Shown here: positions 18,658-28,000 of the stretch, in pieces
How positions within the stretch are numbered: position 1 is the stretch's first letter
How the letters are laid out: every line of letters begins with the position of its first letter
Assembly (NCBI RefSeq): GCF_000384215.1
Contig: NZ_KB913032.1
Span: forward strand, 8,765,605-8,829,604
DNA length: 64,000 nt
Reading direction: 5' to 3'
Source: Amycolatopsis alba DSM 44262
Lineage (GTDB): Bacteria; Actinomycetota; Actinomycetes; Mycobacteriales; Pseudonocardiaceae
The notes under the pieces: model-generated
What the model was told of the DNA's origin: nothing
Database searches by the model: none
Seen by the model: only the letters and a program-made list of their open reading frames with translations
Position numbers and translations under genes: made by a program

Positions 18658-19703
18658 CGCAGCTCCATCGTCAGATAGGACGGCGGGGGCTGGATCGTGC
18701 TGAGGTCGGACTCCAGGACGAGCCTGTCACCGTCACGGGAGATCTCGGAGAATCCCGCGAAGGCGTAGGTCACGTACATGACCCGGTTGCGCCCGGTCTC
18801 GACGAAGTCCGCGCGCAGCTTCGCGCCGTCCTCCTTCGCCAGCCCCATGATGTGGTTGAGCAGGACCGTGCCGACCCCGCGCGACATCACCCGGCACGAC
18901 ATCAGCATCATCCGCAGATGCCAGGCCTCCTCGCCGCGTTCGGCCAGCGCGAGCCCGATCTTGCCGTAGCCGCCGTACTTGTCCGAAAGGGACGCGACGA
19001 GCAGCACGTGGTCGGGCGAGGTCCGCAGCTCGTCCAGTTCGTCGTAGGAGTAGGTGCGGCCGGTCGAGTTGAGCTGATTGGTGCGGACGGTCAGTTCCTC
19101 GGCCCGCTGCAGATCCTCCCGCTGCGCGCGGGCGATCGTGAACTTCATGTCCAAAGTGGACAGGAATTCCTCGCTGGTGCCTTCGTGGTCCTGTTCGACC
19201 TGCTCCCGCACGGCGGCCGCGCGGTAGAGCTCGCGGCGCACCCGCGACTCGTCGGTGACGAACTTGGGCCGGAACTCCTCCGACGCCAGGGTCTCCCCCA
19301 GCTTGGCAACGTCGACCGTCTTGACCGACGGCAGCGCGTGCGCGACCTCCTCCAGTTCGAAGGGCTGGTCGTCGACGAACGCGATCGCGTCGAGGCCGAT
19401 GTTGAGCGCCTTCGCGATCCGTTCCACGGAGCCGGATTTGGGGTTCCAGCTGATCTGCGGGTACAGGAAGTACTCGTCGAGCCCGGCCGCCTTCAGCCGC
19501 GCCATCGCCGCTTCGTGGTCGTTGCGGCTGGCCACCGAATGCAGGACGCCCAGCTCGTCGAGCCGCTTGATCTCCGCGACCACTTCGGGGCGCACGGTGA
19601 CCTCGCCGTCCTCCAGCAGGGTGCCGTCCCACAGTGTGTTGTCGAGGTCCCACACCACGCATTTGATGCGGCCCCGCTTGGGTTTCTCCAGAATCCCGGT
19701 CAT
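18654..19703 (-). CDS. fkbH: FkbH-like glyceryl-ACP synthase
   Basis: 349 residues from ATG 19703, overlapping the previous stop by 4 bp. N-terminal HAD domain with DLDNTLWDG (nucleophile D19, D21), plus a C-terminal GNAT-like part (about 190-330), the layout of FkbH. The family takes 1,3-bisphosphoglycerate, removes phosphate and loads the glyceryl group on a dedicated ACP, the first step to hydroxymalonyl- or methoxymalonyl-ACP. The partners (ACP, acyl-ACP dehydrogenase, 3-hydroxyacyl dehydrogenase) lie next door, so function is well supported. Confidence 0.92.
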   Translation of the reverse strand: MTGILEKPKRGRIKCVVWDLDNTLWDGTLLEDGEVTVRPEVVAEIKRLDELGVLHSVASRNDHEAAMARLKAAGLDEYFLYPQISWNPKSGSVERIAKALNIGLDAIAFVDDQPFELEEVAHALPSVKTVDVAKLGETLASEEFRPKFVTDESRVRRELYRAAAVREQVEQDHEGTSEEFLSTLDMKFTIARAQREDLQRAEELTVRTNQLNSTGRTYSYDELDELRTSPDHVLLVASLSDKYGGYGKIGLALAERGEEAWHLRMMLMSCRVMSRGVGTVLLNHIMGLAKEDGAKLRADFVETGRNRVMYVTYAFAGFSEISRDGDRLVLESDLSTIQPPPSYLTMELR

Positions 19704-20839
19704 CCCGACACCTCCCGGTACGCCTCGTCCGCGATGGTCAGCTCCTGGATCTGGGTGCTGCCCTCGATGATCTCCATGACTTTCGCGTCGCGGTACAGCC
19801 GGGCCACCGGATAGTCCGGGCCGCAGCCGTTCGCGCCGTGGATCTGCACCGCGTCCGAAGCCGCCTTCGCCGCGGCCGTGGACGCGAAGTACTTGGCGAC
19901 CCAGGTCGCCATGATGGTCGCCGGATCGCCCGCGTCCTTGAGCCGTCCCGCCTTCTCGCACAGCAGCCGCGCGGCGTCGCGAGCGGTGACCATTTCGCTG
20001 ATCTTGGCGCGGATCTGCGGCAGGTCCCGCAGCAGCCCGCCGCCCGCCGAACGCGCCGACGTGTAGGCGGCCGAAGCGGCCAGCGCCGCCCGCACGATGC
20101 CGACCGAGCCGCACGCCACGCTGTAGCGACCGAGGTCGAGCGCGCCGGTCATCACCGTGCCCGCCGCCCAGCCCGGCGGCCCCACCAGCGCGGACGGGTC
20201 GAGCCGGACGTCGTCGAACTCGATGGTCGCCAGCATGCTCGCCGTGGTGCCGAGCATGTGCCGGACCGGGGTCACCCGGACTCCGGGGTGGTCCGCGGGC
20301 ACCAGGAACGCGCTCATCCCGGTGGCCGTGCCCGCGAACACGAGGAACAGCCCGGCGACCTGGCCGCCGGTGATCCAGGTCTTGCGGCCCCGCAGGGTCC
20401 AGACGCCGTTCTCGGCGACCGCCACTGTTCCGGCGGCGGTCGAATCGCTGCCGCTGTGGTCCGGTTCGGTCAGGCAGAACGCGCCCAGTGTCGTGCCTTC
20501 CGACAGCTCGGGCAGCCAGCGTTCGCGCTGCTCGTCGTCACCCCAGCGCTGCACCGTCGCGGTCGCCATCGTGTGCACGGTGAGCAGGCTCCGCAGCGAT
20601 GAACAGCCGCGGCCGACCTCCTCGTGCAGCCGCCCGAGGGTGACCATGTCCAGCCCGGCGCCGCCGGCCTCGACGGGGAGGAACGGGGCCCACAGTCCCA
20701 GCTCCCCCACCCGCCGCAGCACGTCACCGGGGATGTTCTCGGCCCGGTCCCACCCGTCCGCGTGCGGGCAGACCTCCTCGTCGACGAAACGCCCGACCGC
20801 CTCTACCTCAGGGGTTTCGGGCCGTGTCCTCGCCCTCAC
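19700..20839 (-). CDS. fkbI: FkbI-like acyl-ACP dehydrogenase of extender-unit synthesis
   Basis: 379 residues from GTG 20839, preceded by GGAGAGAACGAC, 14 bp after the ACP stop. Acyl-CoA dehydrogenase fold with AFCLTEPDHSGSDS loop (about 127-140), GRKTWITGG and the C-terminal EIIEGSTQIQ containing the catalytic Glu. In methoxymalonyl-ACP and hydroxymalonyl-ACP pathways this enzyme oxidises the alcohol or aldehyde intermediate on the ACP. The position between the ACP and FkbH genes separates it from the catabolic dehydrogenases at 6-9.6 kb. Confidence 0.88.
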   Translation of the reverse strand: MRARTRPETPEVEAVGRFVDEEVCPHADGWDRAENIPGDVLRRVGELGLWAPFLPVEAGGAGLDMVTLGRLHEEVGRGCSSLRSLLTVHTMATATVQRWGDDEQRERWLPELSEGTTLGAFCLTEPDHSGSDSTAAGTVAVAENGVWTLRGRKTWITGGQVAGLFLVFAGTATGMSAFLVPADHPGVRVTPVRHMLGTTASMLATIEFDDVRLDPSALVGPPGWAAGTVMTGALDLGRYSVACGSVGIVRAALAASAAYTSARSAGGGLLRDLPQIRAKISEMVTARDAARLLCEKAGRLKDAGDPATIMATWVAKYFASTAAAKAASDAVQIHGANGCGPDYPVARLYRDAKVMEIIEGSTQIQELTIADEAYREVSG

Positions 20840-20853
20840 GTCGTTCTCTCCGT

Positions 20854-21105
20854 TCAGTGCGCGGCCGCGGCGGTGCGCCGCTCGACCAGCTCGGTCATCC
20901 GCGTGACGCTGCGGAAGTTGTCCAGCTTCAGCTCCTCGTTGGGGATCCGCGTGGCGAACGCCTTCTCGATGAACATGACCAGCTCCATCGCGAACAGGGA
21001 GTTCACGAAACCCAGCGCGAAGATGTCCTGTTCGTCGGTGAACGACAGGCTGGGGAACTTCGCCCCGATGAAGGCGCGGATCTCGCCGTTGACGTCCTGC
21101 GACAT
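20854..21105 (-). CDS. fkbJ: FkbJ-like acyl carrier protein
   Basis: 83 residues, normal ACP size. The phosphopantetheine Ser is S36 in GFVNSLFAM; the N before Ser instead of the usual D is characteristic of the FkbJ-type carriers that hold glyceryl and hydroxymalonyl groups. ATG 21105 has GAGAGAGG nine bases ahead. It is the carrier on which FkbH, the dehydrogenases and finally an acyltransferase act. Upstream lies a 189-bp gap with a strong inverted repeat, the only sizeable gap in this part of the operon. Confidence 0.92.
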   Translation of the reverse strand: MSQDVNGEIRAFIGAKFPSLSFTDEQDIFALGFVNSLFAMELVMFIEKAFATRIPNEELKLDNFRSVTRMTELVERRTAAAAH

Positions 21106-21223
21106 GGTGGATGCCTCTCTCGTAAAAGGAAGAAGGTCTGCTTGAGGGCCGAGGGCCCGCGGCGTACCGGATAGTGGTTGTCGCGAGAAGAGGTGCGGCA
21201 GGCCCCGGTAGACCAGGCGACCG

Positions 21224-21278
21224 TGTCGCGAAAGCCACTTTCGGGACATCAGACGTCGCGAAAGTGGCTTTCGCGACA
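21224..21278. repeat. Perfect 20-bp inverted repeat inside the operon
   Basis: 21224-21243 and 21259-21278 are perfect complements (left arm starts TGTCGCGAAAGCC), 15 bp apart. Each arm region is also a smaller palindrome (GTCGCGAAAG and CTTTCGCGAC around TGG at 21255-21277). It may attenuate transcription between the 3-hydroxyacyl dehydrogenase and ACP genes, or be a dispersed palindromic repeat. Confidence 0.85.
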
Positions 21279-21294
21279 TACCCGCAGCCCCGCG

Positions 21295-22140
21295 TCAGCC
21301 GCTGTAGTTGTAGAAACCCTTGCCGCTCTTGCGGCCGTGCAGGCCGGCCGCCGTCATCTGCTTGAGCAGCGGGCAGGGGCGGTACTTGCTGTCGTTGAAC
21401 TCGTCGTAGAGCACCTCGACGCTGTAGAGGATCGTGTCGACGCCGATCAGGTCGGCGGTCTCCAGCGGGCCCATCGGATGCCCGAAGCAGCCGCGGAACA
21501 CCTCGTCGACCGTCTCCGCGTCCGCGACCCCTTCGTGGACCAGGAAAGCGGCCTCGTTGACGGTGAGCATGAGCACGCGGTTGGAGACGAATCCGGAAGC
21601 GTCGTTGACCGGGATCGGCTTCTTCCCCATCGACAGCAGCAGCTCGCGCACGATGTCCTTTGTGGACTCGCTGGTGTGGTAGCCGGGGATGAACTCGCAC
21701 GACGGTTTCATCGGCACGGGGTTCATGAAGTGGACGCCCATCACCTTGTCCTGGCGCTGGGTGAGCGCGGCGACCTTGGTGATCGGGATGGCGGAGGTGT
21801 TGACGACGAACACGGTGTCGGCTTTGCAGGCCTCGTCGAGTTTCGGGTACAGGCGGGACTTCAGGTCCCAGTTCTCGGTGATGTTCTCGATCACCACCTC
21901 GGCCTCGGCGAGGAGTTCGAGTTCGGTGCCGAAGGTGATCCGGCCCAGCACCTCGGCCGCGTCGATCTCCGGGCCGCCGAGCATGCGGCTCATCCGGCAT
22001 TCGAGTTCGATCCGGTCGCGGGCGTCGGCCAGCTTGCCGGGGTCGACGTCGATGAGCACGGCCTCGTGCCCGCTGGTGGCGAGATTCTGCGCGACCCCGG
22101 TGCCCATCACACCGGCGCCGACGACTCCGACGAGGGTCAT
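21295..22140 (-). CDS. fkbK: FkbK-like 3-hydroxyacyl dehydrogenase of extender-unit synthesis
   Basis: 281 residues, overlapping the PKS D stop by 4 bp. Rossmann motif GAGVMG at 8-13 with acidic D31 after the second strand, predicting NAD. The catalytic His (in GVHFMNPV) and Glu 12 residues later (in PSCEF) are spaced as in 3-hydroxyacyl-CoA dehydrogenase. In the FkbH pathway this enzyme oxidises the glyceryl group on the ACP. A beta-oxidation role is unlikely given the neighbours. Confidence 0.9.
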   Translation of the reverse strand: MTLVGVVGAGVMGTGVAQNLATSGHEAVLIDVDPGKLADARDRIELECRMSRMLGGPEIDAAEVLGRITFGTELELLAEAEVVIENITENWDLKSRLYPKLDEACKADTVFVVNTSAIPITKVAALTQRQDKVMGVHFMNPVPMKPSCEFIPGYHTSESTKDIVRELLLSMGKKPIPVNDASGFVSNRVLMLTVNEAAFLVHEGVADAETVDEVFRGCFGHPMGPLETADLIGVDTILYSVEVLYDEFNDSKYRPCPLLKQMTAAGLHGRKSGKGFYNYSG

Positions 22141-25073
22141 CGTTCCTCCTTGGCTGCGTTGCTCGTGGTCAGGTCCAGCACGCCGTCGAGCCTGCCGTGG
22201 GCGGCCCGCACCGCGTCGGCGCCGCCGGGGTGCTCTTCGGCGAACACGACGGTCGCGCCCAGTTCGGCGCCCAGCCGGGCGGCCAGATCACGGGCGGTGA
22301 CGTCGAGTTCGCCTTCGATCAGGTAGACCGGCCGCGTGGACCGGGCGCCGAGCGCGACGTCGGCGGCGGCCTGGGTCGGCTCGATCCAGTAGCGGTCGCG
22401 CTGGAACGGATAACCGGGCAGCGTGGTCTTCCGCGGGTCACGGCCGTCGTGATAGGCCCGCCAGTCGATGTCCGCCCCGGACAGCCAGGCCCGGCCGAGC
22501 GCTTCGGTGAGCACGGCCGTGTCCTGGCGGGGGTCGGCCTCGCCGGGCAGGGTGGGTACCAGCAGCGACCACGAAGTCTGGGGGAAATCGGGGTGGCCGC
22601 GGAACATCGAGCCGAGCGACTGCCCGGCTCCCAGTTCCAGCAACACGGTATCCGGGGAATGACTGGCAAGATGCTCGATCATCGCGGCGAAGCGCACGGG
22701 ACGGCACATGTGCTCGGCCCAGTAGCCGGGATCGTTCAGCTGTTTGACGGTGATCGGCGCGCCGGTGACGTTCGACAGGTACGGCACTTCCGGCTCGCGC
22801 GGTGTGAGGTTCTTCCGCGCCCACGCGGTCAGTTCGGCGGCGGCGGGCCGCAGGGCCCGCGAGTGGAAGGCGTGCGTGGTGCGCAGCGGCCGGGCCGGGA
22901 CGCCGTGTTCGGCGAGCGCGGCGGCCAGCTTCTCGACGCCGTCGCCCGCGCCGGACACCACGATCATCCGCGGCCCGTTCACCGCGGCGACGTCGACGCC
23001 GAACGCGGTCACGTCGCCCACCAGCGCGGTGAGTTCGGCGGCGCCCAGCGGGATCGCGGCCATCGAGCCTTCGGGCAACTCCTCGATCAGCTTCGCGCGG
23101 GTGGCGACCAGCGCGGTGGCCTCCGCCAGGGTGAGGGCGCCCGCGAGGGTGGCGGCGGCGAACTCGCCGACGCTGTACCCGGCGAGCACGGACGGCTGGA
23201 CACCCCAGGCGCGCAGCAGGCGCCCGAGCGCGTAGCCGAGGGTGAACACGGCGGGCTGGGTAACGGACGGCGACGCGTCCTCGGCGTCGGTCGCGCGGCC
23301 CAGCAGCCGGGCGAGGTCTCCGCCGTCGGAACCGCGTTCGCCGTGCAGGCTTTCCGTCGGATCGGTGCCGAGCTGGGCCTTGAACAGCGCGGCGCATTCG
23401 TCGACGGCGGCCTTGAACTCCGGCTCGCTTGCGTACAGCCCGCCCGCCATGCCGCGGTACTGCTCGCCGACCCCGGCCAGCAGGAAAGCCGCCTTCCGCG
23501 GCTTCGAGCCCGCTTCGGCGACCACACTGGTCTCGGACCCGAACGCGTCGGCGGCGTCATCCACAGAGGACACGACCGTCATCCGGCGGTGGTCGAAAGC
23601 CTTCCGGCCGTTGTGCAGCGTGTAGGCGACGTCGGCGAGATCCGTCCACTCAGGACGGTCCGCGGCGAGCCTGCCGGTCATCGCGTCGGCCGCCTCGGGG
23701 GTCCGCGCGGACCACGCGAGCAGCTGATGCGGCCGGGCGTCCGGGCGCTCCGGGCAGTCCTCCGGTGCCTCCTCGATGACGACGTGAGCGTCGGTGCCGC
23801 CGAAGCCGTACGCGCTGACCCCGGCCAGCCTCGGCCGTTCCCCGCGCGGCCAGTCGCCCAGTTCCGCCTGGACAACGAGCTTGTCGCCGCTGTGCGCCAG
23901 CTGCGGATTGGGCTTCTCGAAGTTGACCGCCGGCGGCAGCTTCTCGTGGTGCAGCGCCAGCGCGGCCTTGATCAGGCGGGCGATACCGCCCGCCTGGTTG
24001 ATGTGCCCGAGGTTCGCGTCGATCGAGCCGAGCGTGACCCGCTCGACGTCGTCGACGTCGAAGATCTTCTGCAGCGCGGAGATCTCGGCGACGTCGCCGA
24101 ACGGAGTGCCCAATGTGGACACTTCGATGTGGTCGATCTCGGCGGGTTCGACGTCGGCGGCGGCCATCGCCTCGGCGACGACGGCGGCCTGACCGGGTAC
24201 GCCCGGCAGGTTGAACCCCTGCCGCGCGCGGTTGCCCTCGTGGTGGATGGCCCAGCCGCGGATCACCGCGTAGACGCGGTCGCCGTCGGCCAGCGCGTCC
24301 TCCAGCCGCCGCAGCACGACGACGCCGAGACCGTTGCCGGGGACCTTGCCGTTGGCGCCCGCGTCGAGGATCCGGTTGATCCCGTCGGGCGCGAACCGGC
24401 TGCCCTCGCGGTAGAGGTAGCCCGGTTCCTGCGGCACGACAACGGAAACCGAACCGGAGACCACCAGGTCGGACTCGCCGGTGAGCAGGCTGGAGCAGCC
24501 CTGCGCGACGGCGGCGAGCGCGGTCGAGCTGCAGCTCTGGACGCTGACGGACGGACCGGTCAGGTCGAGCGCGTACGACAGCCGGGACGCGATCAGGTCC
24601 TTTTCGTTCTGCAGGATCAGCTGGTCCGGGCCGACGGTCAGCGCGGTGACGTCGTTGGAGAGCAGGTTCGACAGCAGGTAGGTGCTCGGGGCGCCGCCGG
24701 CGAACACCCCGGCGAGGCCTTCGATCCGGTCCGGGTCGACGCCCGCGTCCTCCAGCGCGTGCCACGCGCATTCGAGGAACAGCCGGTGCTGCGGGTCGAG
24801 CAGTTCGGCGTCGGCCCGGTCGTAGCCGAAGAAGTCGGCGTCGAAGCGGTCGATCCCCGGCAGCAGGCCCGCCGCGGGGACGAACGCGGGGTCGTCGGCC
24901 ACTTCGGCGGGGACGCCCGCGGCGAGCAGTTCGTCGCGGGTCATCCGGGTGATGCCGTCGCGGCCGGCGCACAGATCGGCCCAGAACTTGCCGATGTCGG
25001 GCGCGCCGGGGAAGTTCCCGGCCATGCCGACGATCGCGATGTCGTCGCCGGTGTCCCGTTCTCGCGTGGTCAT
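22137..25073 (-). CDS. PKS D: free-standing KS-AT didomain with inactivated KS, no carrier
   Basis: 978 residues from ATG 25073, 8 bp after the PKS C stop. Domains: KS about 11-430, AT about 525-895, then an 80-residue tail of no clear domain; no ACP, KR or TE. The KS lacks normal chemistry: where other KSs read T-A-C-S, this reads S-C-S-S, placing S182 at the nucleophile position (C181 is one residue early), and EAHGTGT is EVSTLGT, with S319 for the first His; only H357 is kept. The AT looks active: GYSVGE (Ser near 632), HAFH (near 735) and an Arg at the usual place. No docking coil at either end. It probably works as an acyltransferase acting in trans; see findings. Confidence 0.85.
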   Translation of the reverse strand: MTTRERDTGDDIAIVGMAGNFPGAPDIGKFWADLCAGRDGITRMTRDELLAAGVPAEVADDPAFVPAAGLLPGIDRFDADFFGYDRADAELLDPQHRLFLECAWHALEDAGVDPDRIEGLAGVFAGGAPSTYLLSNLLSNDVTALTVGPDQLILQNEKDLIASRLSYALDLTGPSVSVQSCSSTALAAVAQGCSSLLTGESDLVVSGSVSVVVPQEPGYLYREGSRFAPDGINRILDAGANGKVPGNGLGVVVLRRLEDALADGDRVYAVIRGWAIHHEGNRARQGFNLPGVPGQAAVVAEAMAAADVEPAEIDHIEVSTLGTPFGDVAEISALQKIFDVDDVERVTLGSIDANLGHINQAGGIARLIKAALALHHEKLPPAVNFEKPNPQLAHSGDKLVVQAELGDWPRGERPRLAGVSAYGFGGTDAHVVIEEAPEDCPERPDARPHQLLAWSARTPEAADAMTGRLAADRPEWTDLADVAYTLHNGRKAFDHRRMTVVSSVDDAADAFGSETSVVAEAGSKPRKAAFLLAGVGEQYRGMAGGLYASEPEFKAAVDECAALFKAQLGTDPTESLHGERGSDGGDLARLLGRATDAEDASPSVTQPAVFTLGYALGRLLRAWGVQPSVLAGYSVGEFAAATLAGALTLAEATALVATRAKLIEELPEGSMAAIPLGAAELTALVGDVTAFGVDVAAVNGPRMIVVSGAGDGVEKLAAALAEHGVPARPLRTTHAFHSRALRPAAAELTAWARKNLTPREPEVPYLSNVTGAPITVKQLNDPGYWAEHMCRPVRFAAMIEHLASHSPDTVLLELGAGQSLGSMFRGHPDFPQTSWSLLVPTLPGEADPRQDTAVLTEALGRAWLSGADIDWRAYHDGRDPRKTTLPGYPFQRDRYWIEPTQAAADVALGARSTRPVYLIEGELDVTARDLAARLGAELGATVVFAEEHPGGADAVRAAHGRLDGVLDLTTSNAAKEER

Positions 25074-25081
25074 GGGGTGGT

Positions 25082-28000
25082 TCACCTTCCGGTCCGGCTC
25101 GGGCGCTTGCGCAGCTTCGCGGTGCGGGCGCGGCGGCGTTCGCCGCGGGCGGAGACGTCTTCGGCGACCCCGGCAGGCTCGGCGGCCGCCGGGGACTGCT
25201 CGCCGAGGAGCGTGACGAATTCGGCGATGGTCGGTTTCTCGAACAGGCTCGCCGGGGCCAGTTCGACGCCGAACTCCTTGGCGACGCGGCCGATCAGCAC
25301 CAGCCCGATCAGTGAAGTGCCGCCGAGGTCGAAGAACGGGTCGTGCACGCCGACCTCTTCCAGGCCGAGGCAGTCGCACCAGGCGGCGGCGACGCGCACC
25401 TCGGCCGGGGTGCGCGGGGCGACGTACGCGGTGCGCAGCTCGGGCCGCGGGTACCGCTCCCCGGTCGGGATCGCGGCGTCGGCGCCGACCAGTGCGTCGA
25501 CCGAACCCATCCGGGCCAGCGCGGCCAGCACGTCGGTCAGCGGGAGCGGCAGCACGGTCACCAGCGGCTCGCCGGAGGCGACGATCCGCGAGAGCAGTTC
25601 GGTGCCTTCTTCGGCGCCGATGCCGAATTCCTCGCGGAACTTGCGGGAACCTTCCTGCGCCTCGGCGGACCCCGAGAGCCCGGACGCCGTCCAGGCGTCC
25701 AGCTGCCAGGGACCCCACGCGACCGACACGACCTGCTTGGCCGGGCCGCGGCCGCCCGCCGAGGCCGAGGCGACCCCGTCCAGGAAGGCGTTGGCCGCGG
25801 AGTAGTCGATCTCGCCGACGCCGACGGTGAGCGTCACCGTCGAGGAGTACAGGACCAGCAGGTCGACCGGTTCGACACGCAGCGCCTCGGTGAGGGCGAG
25901 GGTGCCGTCGATCTTCGGCGCCAGCACCGCGGCCGCCTGCTCGCGGGTCTTGTTCTGCAGCAGACCGCCACCGGCGATCCCGGCAGCGTGCACGACACCG
26001 TCGAGGTACCCGAAGTAGCCGCGGACCTCCGCCAGCAGCGCAGCGGCCTCGCCGGGAGCACTGACGTCGGCGCGCAGCGTCAGGACGTCGGCGCCGAGGG
26101 CACGCAGATCCCGGACAGCCAGCAGTACTTCGCTCTTGCGGTCGTCGACTCCGTGGTCCCGGATCCAGTCGTCCCAGGTCTCCTCCGGCGGGAGCTCGGA
26201 ACGGCCTGCCAGCGCGAGGTTCACGCCCAGCGGTGCGAGCCGCCGTGCCAGCGCGAGACCGAGGACGCCGAGACCACCGGTGATCAGGTAAGTACCGCCG
26301 GGCTTCCACGCCAGCGCGTCGTCGGTCTCGGGCAGCTCGACGACGTCGAAACCGCGCAGCCAGCGCCGTCCGCCGCGCCAGGCGGCGACCGCGACCCCGT
26401 CGACAGTGTCCACTGTGGACGCAGTCAGCAGGTCGAGTTCGTGCAGGACTTGGGCTGTCTTGTCACCGGTGCGGTCGAAGTCCGCGTACTGCGCGTGGAC
26501 CAGCGGGTACTCGGCGGCGATCGCGTCGGTCGTGGCGGCGATGGTCGGGGCGAAGGCGTCGGTGGCGTCCCCGCCGAGGACGTCGAAGCCGTTGTGTCCC
26601 AGGGAGAGCAGGTCGACCCGGCGGCCGGCGCATTCGGCGCCGATGGCCTTGCCGAGTTCCAGGAGACTGTAGAAGCCGGATTCGAGGCCGCTCGCGGTGA
26701 GCCCGAGGGCGTGCACGATCCGGAGCGGTCCGTCCCCGGCAAGTACCTGGCGCGTGATCTCGGAGGCGACCGTGACGCGGTGTCCGGCGGCTTCCGCGGC
26801 GGCCGCGAAGCCGTCGGCGAACTTGCCCGGCTCGGCGAACAGGACCAGGTCACCCGGTGTCACCGGCGTGCGGCGGGTACTGTCGCGGCGCCAGGTCGGC
26901 GTGTGCGCGGCCAGACCGTCGCGGACCGGCGTCTCCGGCTGCGGTTCACCGGCGGACATCTGCGACAGCGACCAGCCGCCACCGCGGGAAGCGACCTCGG
27001 GCCAGTAGCGGGTGCGCTGGAAGCGGTAGCCGGGCAGGGAGACGAACCGGCGGTCCGGTCCGGCGCCGTCCGCCCAGCCGATCTGGACGCCGTGCTCCCA
27101 GAGCGCGCCGAGCGCGGTCAGCCAGGCGCGCCGTCCGGCACCGGCCACCGGCTCCGGAAGCAGGGAGACCACCGGAGTCTGCGGCAGGTAGCGGCCCGCC
27201 GCCTCGGCGCCCTCGTCACCGAGGCCGGCTTCGACCAGGACTCCGGCGTACTTCGCCAGCGCCAGCAGGCCGTCTTCGAAGCGGTCGTCCGCGATCCGCC
27301 AGTGCGCCGGATCGGCGGCCTCGGCGGCGGTGAGCACAGTACCGGTGCGGGGCGAGATCACCGGCACCGTCGGCGTTCCCGCCCGCGGAACCGGCCCGCC
27401 GAGCGCGAGTTCGAGCCCCTCGGCGAGACCGAACAGCCCGCCCGCGACGGCGGCGGCGCATTCGCCGGTCCCCCGGCCGAGTACCACGGCCGGTTCGAGA
27501 CCCCACGCGGTCAGCAGCCGGGTGAAGGCGTACTCGACGGCGAAGACCACGGCCCGTTCGTCGGCCTCGGCCGTGCCGTAGAGCGCGCCGAGCAGGTCGA
27601 TGCGACCGTCCAGCAGGGCCGCGCACTCGTCGATCGCGGCGCGGAAGGCGAGTTCGGTGCGGTACAGCTCGTCGGTGGTGCCCTGCCACGCGCCGCGGGT
27701 GCCCGGCAGCAGGAGACCGAAGCGCCGCTTGTCCGTGACGGCCGAGCCGCCGGTGACCGCGCGCAAGGCCGTGACGGCGTCGGCGTGATCGCGCACCAGC
27801 ACCGCCTTGCGGAGCGGAAGCGCGCTGCGCCCGGCCTGGGTGGTGAAGGCGACGTCGGCCAGTTCCCCGGTCAGGTTGTCGGCCAGCGCCTCGGCATTGG
27901 CACGAAGACCGGCTTCGCTCTGGCCGGACACCGTGAGCAGCTGCCATTCCCCGCCGGGGATGGCCGCCGGGGCGGGCGCGGCCTGGTCGAGGACGAAGTG

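Noticed and set aside
19700..20839. Acyl-CoA dehydrogenase of beta-oxidation
   Set aside because: It sits between the FkbJ-type ACP and FkbH genes, so a role in extender-unit synthesis is far more likely.
25074..26309. Upstream extension of PKS D into PKS C
   Set aside because: The extra sequence is a shadow of the C2 module; the KS begins right after ATG 25073.
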